A DNA stretch of 46,808 nucleotides from an uncultured Megasphaera sp. Its GTDB lineage: Bacteria; Bacillota; Negativicutes; Veillonellales; Megasphaeraceae. The notes beneath the pieces were generated by a model, which was not told the DNA's origin, searched no databases, and was given only the letters and a program-made list of their open reading frames with translations. The stretch spans positions 1 to 46,808 of the forward strand of contig CAKPYN010000018.1 in the NCBI GenBank assembly GCA_934202965.1. The letters are read 5' to 3'. Made by a program: the position numbers and the translations under genes. Shown here in pieces: positions 25,960-33,211 of this stretch (the stretch's first letter is position 1; each line of letters opens with the position of its first letter).

Positions 25960-28118
25960 AATTCCTCCTCACGCAAACGCGGCGTAAGCAATGTAAATCG
26001 TCGACTTGTTCTTGTATTTTGTATCGCTGTCTGCAAGGCTATTTTCGTGCCAACTAAGATAACTTTTCGCTTAGCCCTGGTTACCGCTGTATAAAATAGA
26101 TTCCGTTGCAACATCACAACATGGCTGTTGACAATCGTCATAATGACCGTACTATATTCACTTCCCTGGCTTTTATGAACCGTAATAGCATAGGCTAACG
26201 TAATTTCATCGACTTCTTGTCCTTCGTATTTTACATCTTGTTCGGGATAGCGCACATAAATAATATCATTTTGAATGGCAAATATTTCACCTATGTCGCC
26301 ATTAAATACGCCCTTATCGTAATTATTTTGTTTTTGCATGACCTTGTCACCACGTCGAAACAGGGTTTTGCCATTTTTATACTCGCCTTTCCCTGGGCAC
26401 GGTGCATTGGTCTGTTCTTGAATAACCGTATTTAAGTGTTCTACGCCACACGGGTTTTTATACATCGGCGCCAATATTTGAACAGCAAATTTATCTTCTG
26501 CCTCAGCAGATTCAGTTTGATATATTTGGCATACTTTAGCAGCACCTTCTTCTTCGTTTTGAATTTCTACAAATCGAAATTCGGTGTCCGCATTAACCAC
26601 AGGCAGCCGGCCATGATTAATCAAATGGGCGTTGGTTACAATACGGCCGCCTTCTTGCTGGCGAAAAATCGTATCCAACCGCACAACCGGCACGACTTGG
26701 GACTGAATAATATCATGAAGCACTGCGCCGGCTCCGACAGATGGCAGCTGATCGGCATCACCGACTAATATACAACGGCAGCGCGGGTTTAATGCCTGCA
26801 GCAAATGGTACATCATTTCCATATCCAGCATGGATACTTCATCAACAATAACTAAATCTGCCGGTAACAGTTTGGTTTCATTATATTCAAACACCTGCAC
26901 ATCTCCCTGAAATCCATCAGGAACCAGCAAACGGTGAATCGTCTTGGCCTTGCGCTCCGTCGTTTCTTCCAGCCGTTTCGCAGCTCGTCCCGTTGGCGCA
27001 CATAATACAATTCGCAGTCCTTCTTGTTCTGCCATCCGAATAATTGCCTGTACGACAGTCGTTTTTCCCGTACCGGGGCCGCCAGTTATCACCAGCATGC
27101 CGGACTGTAGTGATTTTTCTACAGCCTCCCGCTGCTTATCGGCCAGTGAAAAATGACAAGAATCCTGCCATCTATCCAAAAACAGCTCGACATGAATACG
27201 GGGCTTGGGCTGTTTTAGCGTCGTCATTTCTCGAATCCGTTCCGCAATACATACTTCTTCTTCATACGACTGCGGCGTATAGATAAACGTATTTCCTTGA
27301 TATACAGACGTATCCAGCTGTCCCATCGCAATGCTTTCCTGCAGTATCTCATGCAAACGCAGACTATCGGCCCGCAATATGAGAGCTGCCCGCCGCACTA
27401 ATTCCGCATCAGGAATGCATACATGACCATTTTGCGTCATTTCATATAATACATAGGTCAAGCCGGCTGACAAGCGTTCTTCATCATCAGGTTGTATGCC
27501 ATATGCCAGCGCAATCTGATCAGCTGTCTTAAAACCGATACCATCTATTTCATGAATCATTCGATATGGCTCTTCTCGCAGCACATAAGGCACATCATCA
27601 CCATATTTTTGTACAAGCCGTGCTGCATACCGACCGGAAACGCCGTGTGTTTCCAAGTCAAGGGCCAAATCATTCACCTTTTTTTCTTCATAAAAGGATT
27701 CGGTAATGATGGATAATTTTTTTTTGCCAATTCCTTCAATTTCCAATAATCGCTGCGGTTCTTTTTCCATGATTTGCATCGTGCAACTGCCAAAGGCACT
27801 AACAATACGATGTGCCAAAGACGGGCCAATGCCTTTTACAGCACCAGAACCTAAAAACCGTTCCATTCCTTCTACCGTATCTGGCAGCAGCCGTTTCCAG
27901 GAAAAAGCGGCCAGTTGCTTTCCATAGCGTTTATGCTGCACCCAATGCCCCTGTACTTCCAACCTGTCTCCTACTAACGGTTTGGAACCATTTCCCGTAA
28001 TAGTCAGCAGGGTATCTTCATCTTCACGGCGAATGCGAAATACAATATAATCAGAATCTGTTGCTTCAAATAATACTCGTTCTACTATTCCCTGTATGTG
28101 TTCTACTTTCTCTGCCAT
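25953..28118 (-). CDS. recD2: ATP-dependent 5'-3' DNA helicase RecD2
   Basis: Superfamily 1B helicase of the RecD2 (RecD-like without RecBC) type, linked to recombination and repair. The 721 residues show an N-terminal OB-like and helix-hairpin-helix region (GSGAVKGIGPSLAHRIV, LEIEGIGKKKL). Walker A GGPGTGKTT lies near 345-353, followed by APTGRAAKRLEE, the DEAD-like VDEVSMLD, and the C-terminal VHKSQGSEY and YTAVTRAKR motifs. It lies 4 bases after the chorismate mutase gene and just before comFC. Confidence 0.96.
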   Translation of the reverse strand: MAEKVEHIQGIVERVLFEATDSDYIVFRIRREDEDTLLTITGNGSKPLVGDRLEVQGHWVQHKRYGKQLAAFSWKRLLPDTVEGMERFLGSGAVKGIGPSLAHRIVSAFGSCTMQIMEKEPQRLLEIEGIGKKKLSIITESFYEEKKVNDLALDLETHGVSGRYAARLVQKYGDDVPYVLREEPYRMIHEIDGIGFKTADQIALAYGIQPDDEERLSAGLTYVLYEMTQNGHVCIPDAELVRRAALILRADSLRLHEILQESIAMGQLDTSVYQGNTFIYTPQSYEEEVCIAERIREMTTLKQPKPRIHVELFLDRWQDSCHFSLADKQREAVEKSLQSGMLVITGGPGTGKTTVVQAIIRMAEQEGLRIVLCAPTGRAAKRLEETTERKAKTIHRLLVPDGFQGDVQVFEYNETKLLPADLVIVDEVSMLDMEMMYHLLQALNPRCRCILVGDADQLPSVGAGAVLHDIIQSQVVPVVRLDTIFRQQEGGRIVTNAHLINHGRLPVVNADTEFRFVEIQNEEEGAAKVCQIYQTESAEAEDKFAVQILAPMYKNPCGVEHLNTVIQEQTNAPCPGKGEYKNGKTLFRRGDKVMQKQNNYDKGVFNGDIGEIFAIQNDIIYVRYPEQDVKYEGQEVDEITLAYAITVHKSQGSEYSTVIMTIVNSHVVMLQRNLFYTAVTRAKRKVILVGTKIALQTAIQNTRTSRRFTLLTPRLREEELC

Positions 28119-28122
28119 CCGT

Positions 28123-28389
28123 TTATTTCATATGCTCCCGTTCATAATTTTTACTTTCATCCATAATGCACTGATAAATTCGCTGCAAATACGGCGCCAG
28201 TTCTTTATGCTCTGCCAACGCCGCAATTTTCTCTAATACCTGCTGCTCCCGCCGCAAATCAAATACTTCCATATGGTGTTCTTTTTTATACGCAGCGACT
28301 TGCGCTACCACATGCATCCGTGCTTCTAAAATAGCTGTCAATTCTTTGTCTAGCCGGTCAATTTCATGACGGCATTCTGTTAATTCCAT
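28123..28389 (-). CDS. Chorismate mutase (AroQ type)
   Basis: Small all-helical chorismate mutase converting chorismate to prephenate for Phe and Tyr. The 88 residues show the family pattern ECRHEIDRLDKELTAILEARM, VAAYKKEHHMEVFDLRREQQVLEKI and the C-terminal helix YLQRIYQCIMDES. The Arg, Lys and Glu/Gln residues of the AroQ active site are present. The ATG at 28389 is set by AAAGGAG 8 bases upstream; a longer reading would cross the promoter region. It heads the recD2-comFC operon, an odd pairing of a metabolic gene with DNA genes. Confidence 0.9.
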   Translation of the reverse strand: MELTECRHEIDRLDKELTAILEARMHVVAQVAAYKKEHHMEVFDLRREQQVLEKIAALAEHKELAPYLQRIYQCIMDESKNYEREHMK

Positions 28390-28540
28390 GCGTTTCTCCT
28401 TTACCGTATCCTCCACGAGGTTAGTTCGTATGTTCTTATTATACGACACCTGCGAAAACTTTAGAAGATATAAGCCGTGTGAAAAAACATATCATCTTAT
28501 AGCTATCTTCTTTTTATATAGCAAATACAACATGTATTCA

Positions 28541-28614
28541 TTGTAAACACTTGAAACATTCTGTATAATGTACAGGTAAGTTTATTTCTCTATTTATTTC
28601 TCTATTTATTTTTA
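28541..28614 (+). promoter_or_regulatory. lysP promoter and repeated leader
   Basis: TTGTAA (28541-28546) and TATAAT (28564-28569) are 17 bases apart. The leader then carries about three near-identical copies of TTATTTCTCTA between 28580 and 28614. On the other strand a -10 box, TATAAT (28438-28443), with a weak -35 box serves the chorismate mutase operon. No lysine riboswitch fits in this short leader. Confidence 0.65.
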
Positions 28615-28641
28615 TATCCTATATTTGGAGGTTGTGATTAC

Positions 28642-30093
28642 ATGCAAGAAGAAGAAAAACAACTAGGACTGCGCCGTAGCCTAAAAGCGCGTCATATGAA
28701 TATGATTGCTATTGGCGGTGCTATTGGTACGGGGCTCTTTGTAGCCGGGGGCGAAACAGTCAGCAGCGCCGGACCAGGCGGTGCCCTTGTTGCCTATGCC
28801 CTCATTGGCATTATGGTGTATTTTCTGATGACCGGCTTGGGAGAAATGGCTGCTTATCTGCCTGTAAGCGGTTCGTTTGAAACTTATGCCAACCGGTATG
28901 TAGACAAATCTCTCGGTTTTGCACTGGGATGGAATTACTGGTTTAACTGGGCTATTACCGTCGCAGCAGAATTGGTTGCCGGTGCCCTTATCATGAAATA
29001 TTGGTTTCCCGATATACCGGCTGCCGTATGGAGCGGTCTCTTTTTATGTATTTTATTTATCCTCAATTATTTATCCACCCGCTCGTATGGCGAAAGTGAA
29101 TTTATCTTTGCCGGCATCAAAGTATTAACGGTTTTAGTATTCCTATTTGCCGGTACTTGTTTAATTCTTGGCTTTGGCTCTGAACCCTCTCCAGGTTTTG
29201 CAAACTGGACGATTGGCGAGGCTCCGTTTGTCGGCGGGTTTACGGCTATGCTGGGAATTTTTATGGTAGCGGGATTTTCCTTCCAAGGGACAGAAATGAT
29301 AGGAATTGCTGCCGGTGAAAGTGAAAATCCGGAAAAAAATATTCCTCGCGCTGTTCATTCCATTTTCTGGCGTATTCTGATTTTCTATTTAGGTGCGTTT
29401 ACCATCATCGGCTTCCTCATTCCTTATTCCGATCCCAATCTGCTGAATACAAATATTGAAAATATTTCCATCAGCCCTTTTACGCTTGTATTTGAACGCT
29501 TTGGTCTGGCAGCAGCTGCTTCGATTATGAATGCCGTCATCTTAACTGCCGTTCTTTCCGCCGGCAACTCCGGATTGTACGTTTCTACGCGTATGCTGTA
29601 TGCCATGGCGGAAACCGGGCAGGCACCTAAATGCTTCTTAAAATTAAATAAACGAGGCGTTCCTTCAAATGCTCTGTTTGCCACCGTTGTTTTCGGTTTT
29701 GCCGCATTTTTGACCTCACTGATTGGCGAAGGCAAAGCCTATGACTGGCTCGTAAATATCAGCGGCATGGCCGGATTTATTACTTGGATTGGCATTGCTA
29801 TTTGTCATTATCGGTTCCGTCGTGCTTACATCGCCCAAGGCAAAGATGTATCCGCCTTGCCGTATAAAGCAACACTATTCCCATTTGGACCGCTGCTGGC
29901 TTTGATTATGTGTATTATCGTAACGGCCGGTCAAAATTACTCTGCCTTTACCGGTGCTGAAATTGACTGGTACGGTGCCAGTGTCGCCTACATTGGCATT
30001 CCCGTATTTTTAGCCGTTTATCTGTATCATAAAGTGAAGCATCATACACACATCATACCATTAAAAGAAGTCAATTTAACGCGTCATAAATAA
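28642..30093 (+). CDS. lysP: Lysine-specific permease LysP
   Basis: Amino-acid transporter of the APC superfamily with twelve membrane helices over 483 residues. It matches E. coli LysP closely in pattern: GLRRSLKARHMNMIAIGGAIG, the AGPGGALVAYALIGIMVYFLM block, ALGWNYWFNWAITVAAELVA, FSFQGTEMIGIAAGESENP and SAGNSGLYVSTRMLYAMAE. It imports lysine with protons. It is a single-gene unit with its own promoter and a long downstream hairpin. GGAGG lies 10 bases before the ATG. Confidence 0.92.
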   Translation: MQEEEKQLGLRRSLKARHMNMIAIGGAIGTGLFVAGGETVSSAGPGGALVAYALIGIMVYFLMTGLGEMAAYLPVSGSFETYANRYVDKSLGFALGWNYWFNWAITVAAELVAGALIMKYWFPDIPAAVWSGLFLCILFILNYLSTRSYGESEFIFAGIKVLTVLVFLFAGTCLILGFGSEPSPGFANWTIGEAPFVGGFTAMLGIFMVAGFSFQGTEMIGIAAGESENPEKNIPRAVHSIFWRILIFYLGAFTIIGFLIPYSDPNLLNTNIENISISPFTLVFERFGLAAAASIMNAVILTAVLSAGNSGLYVSTRMLYAMAETGQAPKCFLKLNKRGVPSNALFATVVFGFAAFLTSLIGEGKAYDWLVNISGMAGFITWIGIAICHYRFRRAYIAQGKDVSALPYKATLFPFGPLLALIMCIIVTAGQNYSAFTGAEIDWYGASVAYIGIPVFLAVYLYHKVKHHTHIIPLKEVNLTRHK

Positions 30094-30112
30094 TATCTGT
30101 ATAGGTATCCCA

Positions 30113-30176
30113 ATATAAACATAAACCGTCATCTATAAGACAATATCTGCTTATAGATGACGGTTTATGTTTATAT
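30113..30176. terminator. Exceptionally long perfect hairpin after lysP
   Basis: Bases 30113-30139 pair with 30150-30176 over 27 bp without a mismatch, around a 10-base loop. It lies between the convergent ends of lysP and the zinc-finger gene. Both flanks are AT-rich, so it can stop transcription in either direction. Confidence 0.85.
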
Positions 30177-30197
30177 CTGCATGCCTAAACGTCCGAG

Positions 30198-30635
30198 TTA
30201 GTTTGATTGTTTGGCTCTTTCTAATCGCTCCTGTTTTTGTTTAGCCGACAACCCTGTCCATTTTTTCTGGCATTCTTTACTGCAAAATACACGCCGTCTG
30301 TCTAATGGGTCACTGACTTCCACCTTTTTACCGCACAACCGGCAAAAGAATTCACGATGTACGGTCTGGGCTTTTACTTTTTTAGAATGTTTCCAATATA
30401 ATTTTTCACAATGCTGAGAACAAAACTTCATTCGTCCGTCCGATGGATCTGTAACACGTACGAGTGTGCCGCATTTTAAACAATGAAATGTCCGAATAAC
30501 CGGTGCATAGGGAGATGACTGGGGTCGTATGTCATTGGCACCATGACGGTTGGCATATCGTTGACATTCATAACAACAATATTTTTGTCGGGACCGCTTT
30601 GGCGTAAATTCAGTTCCACACACAGGACACTTCAT
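30198..30635 (-). CDS. Protein with three CxxC treble-clef zinc fingers
   Basis: The 145-residue protein holds three similar zinc modules. They are CPVC...YCCYEC (residues 3-24), CLKC...FCSQHC (about 52-75) and CRLC...FCSKEC (about 98-122). Each pairs a CxxC with a C-x3-C and is followed by a basic helix (QRYANRHG, KLYWKHSKK, QKKWTGLSAK). The modules resemble small zinc fingers found at the ends of nucleases and in nucleic-acid-binding proteins. No catalytic domain is present, so a DNA- or RNA-binding role is likely but the target is unknown. Confidence 0.75.
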   Translation of the reverse strand: MKCPVCGTEFTPKRSRQKYCCYECQRYANRHGANDIRPQSSPYAPVIRTFHCLKCGTLVRVTDPSDGRMKFCSQHCEKLYWKHSKKVKAQTVHREFFCRLCGKKVEVSDPLDRRRVFCSKECQKKWTGLSAKQKQERLERAKQSN

Positions 30636-30780
30636 CTCTTGTTCCCACCCCTTTACAAAATTATATTATTTGCTTTTCCATTGTAATACAAAATGTAACC
30701 AAAAATCAATCATTCCCCATTAAAAAATATATACTACATCATGATGTATATATGCTATAACTTACTGCGTAGTACAACAA

Positions 30781-30821
30781 TACCCTCTGCCTAGGTGAAG
30801 CAATCACATAGACAGAGGGTA
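30781..30821 (-). terminator. Terminator-like hairpin after sstT
   Basis: TACCCTCTGCCTA (30781-30793) pairs with 30809-30821 with one mismatch. There is no long T-run on the minus strand, so strength is uncertain. The rest of 30636-30876 shows no gene. Confidence 0.6.
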
Positions 30822-30876
30822 CCTGTTTGTACTAAATACAATTCATATTCACAATTTCGGAACTATAGATAACGCA

Positions 30877-32112
30877 CTATTTCACACTCGGATGATCTAA
30901 CGAGTCAGGATATCCGTAACGGGCAAAATCAGCTGCTGCCGTAAACAGAATATCTGTAGATGAATTCAAAGCTGTTTCTGTAGAATCCTGCAATACACCA
31001 ATGATAAAGCCAACACCGACAACCTGCATCGCTAAATCATTGGAAATACCAAATAAGCTGCAAGCCATGGGAATTAAAAGCAACGAACCGCCAGCTACGC
31101 CGGATGCACCACAAGCACCGACAGCCGATAATACACTCAGCAGCAAAGCTGTCGGAAAATCAACATAGATTCCCAGCGTATGTACAGCTGCCAAGGTCAT
31201 AATAGAAATGGTAATCGCAGCCCCGGCCATATTAATCGTTGCGCCTAATGGAATAGTAATCGTATACGTATCCGGATTGACCCCCATTTGTTTTGCCAAG
31301 GCCATATTGACTGGAATATTTGCTGCTGAACTGCGCGTAAAGAATGCCGTCACACCCGAGGTTTTGATGCATTTCCATACCAGCGGGTATGGATTGCGTT
31401 TCATTTTACCATATACAATAATAGGATTAATGACAAAAGCAAACAAAAGCATTGTCCCCAACAACAGTGCTAACAGTTTTGCATAGCCAAGTAATGCCCC
31501 AATACCGTTGGAAGAAATGGAATCGGCAACGAGGCCCATGATCCCAAACGGAGCAAACCGAATAATCCACTGCACACATTGCGTAACCGCATTAGCGCAA
31601 TCATCAACCACTTTTTTGGATTCATCAGATACACGGCGCAAGGCAATGCCAAATAAGCAGGCCCAGCCTAAAATACCGATATAATTCCCCGTCATCAGTG
31701 CATGTACCGGATTATCAACAATATTTTTTAATAACGTAATCAGTACCTGCGCAATTCCTTCCGGTGCTTCTTTAGCAGCTCCTGCTACATCCAACTGTAA
31801 CGTAAGCGGGAAAATAAAGCTGACAACAACAGCAAACAATGCCGCTAAAAAGGTTCCTACTAAATATAAAATAATAACAGATTTAATATTGGAATCATGA
31901 CCTTCTTGCTTACGGCTCAATGCAGAAGAAACTAAGACAAAAACCAAAACCGGTGCTATCCCTTTTAAGGCTCCTACAAATAAAATACCTAATAGCGATA
32001 ATTCTTTTCCGGCAGCTGGGAATGCCATCGCTACAACAATCCCAATAATAAGCCCAACAATAATTTGCTGAATCAAACTAATCTTGTTGAACACACGCCA
32101 TACTTCATTCAT
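30877..32112 (-). CDS. sstT: Sodium/serine-threonine symporter SstT
   Basis: Dicarboxylate/amino-acid:cation symporter family, SstT branch, importing serine and threonine with sodium. The 411 residues contain the re-entrant loop motifs FFTRSSAANIPVNMALAK and TIPLGATINMAGAAI, and the late STDILFTAAADFARYG. About eight membrane helices plus two hairpins are seen. It has its own promoter (32167-32195) and a perfect 11-bp dyad right after the start point, suggesting tight control. The ribosome site is GAGGGGGG. Serine import fits an amino-acid-fermenting anaerobe. Confidence 0.95.
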   Translation of the reverse strand: MNEVWRVFNKISLIQQIIVGLIIGIVVAMAFPAAGKELSLLGILFVGALKGIAPVLVFVLVSSALSRKQEGHDSNIKSVIILYLVGTFLAALFAVVVSFIFPLTLQLDVAGAAKEAPEGIAQVLITLLKNIVDNPVHALMTGNYIGILGWACLFGIALRRVSDESKKVVDDCANAVTQCVQWIIRFAPFGIMGLVADSISSNGIGALLGYAKLLALLLGTMLLFAFVINPIIVYGKMKRNPYPLVWKCIKTSGVTAFFTRSSAANIPVNMALAKQMGVNPDTYTITIPLGATINMAGAAITISIMTLAAVHTLGIYVDFPTALLLSVLSAVGACGASGVAGGSLLLIPMACSLFGISNDLAMQVVGVGFIIGVLQDSTETALNSSTDILFTAAADFARYGYPDSLDHPSVK

Positions 32113-32134
32113 TCTTTTACCCCCCTCTAACTAT

Positions 32135-32195
32135 AACAAGTGTACATACATACTGTACACTTGTTTATTCTACTATTTTTGCATATTTTTTTCAA
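32135..32195 (-). promoter_or_regulatory. sstT promoter with perfect 11-bp dyad
   Basis: On the minus strand TTGAAA (32190-32195) and TAGAAT (32167-32172) are 17 bases apart. Immediately downstream, AACAAGTGTAC (32135-32145) and GTACACTTGTT (32155-32165) form a perfect dyad with a 9-base spacer, covering +1 to about +30. It may be an operator or an RNA hairpin. Confidence 0.72.
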
Positions 32196-32248
32196 GGTTC
32201 TTATCTATTTTCTTATCTATATGTGGAAACGAACGCAATTCTTCTAAA

Positions 32249-33124
32249 TTATGAAAGCTCTTTCTTGTTCATTTTTTCTTTATACAGGCTGGCTACAACC
32301 GCTGTAACAACAATAATAATACCGCCTAGTATTTCCCGCCATGTCGGTACGGCTCCTAATAATAAAAAAGCAAATAATATGCCATATACCGTTTCCAATC
32401 CATCTAAAATACTCGCAGTCTGTACCGTCACACCCCGTAGCCCATTAATAAATAAGGAATGAGACAAAGCCGTACAAACTACGCCAAATATAAATAATTG
32501 TCCCAATACCGGCAGCGTCCATGCTGCAGGCACCACAAATACGACGGGCAGTAAAACGACAGCGGCAATTCCCTGTTCATAAAAACTAATGACAAATCCA
32601 TTATATCGCTTGCCAAACCAGCGGTTCACTAAAGACAATAATGCATACGCAGCACTGGCAAACATGCCGTACCCTACACCAATAGCAATATCTCCATGAA
32701 ATGCATCCATCGGAATCAAAAACAGTACGCCGCCAATCATTATAAGCGCAAACAATACATTCATCAGTCGTAATCGTTCCGGAAAAAATAATGGCTCGAT
32801 AAACGTAGCAAATAAAGGAAATGTCGAAGCGGTAATCACACCGATGGCTACACTAGAAATTTTGATAGCATAAATAAATGCTGTCCAATGGGCTGCCAAC
32901 AAGGCTCCCATAATGAGAAATACGATGCCATCTTTACGTGACACAATGTGTAAAGACTGCCGTTTCATCTTTAAAAAGAAACATAACACGATGGATGAAA
33001 AAACGACACGACCTAATGTAATAAGTACGGCAGGCAACGCTATATATTTACCTAATACACCAGAAAATCCAAATAAAAAAACAGCCATATTGATCTGCAG
33101 CATATAAGATGTACTCGTTTTCAC
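32249..33124 (-). CDS. EamA/DMT-family transporter
   Basis: A 291-residue membrane protein with ten helices arranged as two EamA halves, typical of the drug/metabolite transporter superfamily. Visible features are AVFLFGFSGVLGKYIALPA at the start, AAHWTAFIYAIKISSVAIGV in the first half, and LSHSLFINGLRGVTVQTASIL with GAVPTWREILGGIIIV in the second half. Substrates of this family range from amino acids to metabolites and cannot be named here. The GTG at 33124 is chosen because GGAGG lies 8 bases upstream. It stands between ileS and sstT, with the ileS terminator just upstream. Confidence 0.88.
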   Translation of the reverse strand: MKTSTSYMLQINMAVFLFGFSGVLGKYIALPAVLITLGRVVFSSIVLCFFLKMKRQSLHIVSRKDGIVFLIMGALLAAHWTAFIYAIKISSVAIGVITASTFPLFATFIEPLFFPERLRLMNVLFALIMIGGVLFLIPMDAFHGDIAIGVGYGMFASAAYALLSLVNRWFGKRYNGFVISFYEQGIAAVVLLPVVFVVPAAWTLPVLGQLFIFGVVCTALSHSLFINGLRGVTVQTASILDGLETVYGILFAFLLLGAVPTWREILGGIIIVVTAVVASLYKEKMNKKELS

Positions 33125-33149
33125 CTGTATTCCTCCTTGATGTGAAAAA

Positions 33150-33176
33150 CCCCGTCTTGGACAAGCCAAGCCGGGA
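33150..33176 (-). terminator. Terminator of ileS
   Basis: CCCCGTCTTGG (33150-33160) pairs with CCAAGCCGGGA (33166-33176) with minor mismatches, and TTTTT follows on the minus strand. Confidence 0.8.
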
Positions 33177-33211
33177 TTTCATCACAAAATATATATCTTA
33201 TTGTCCACCAT

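Noticed and set aside
28450..28641. Lysine riboswitch before lysP
   Set aside because: The transcribed leader is only about 70 bases and made of T-rich direct repeats.
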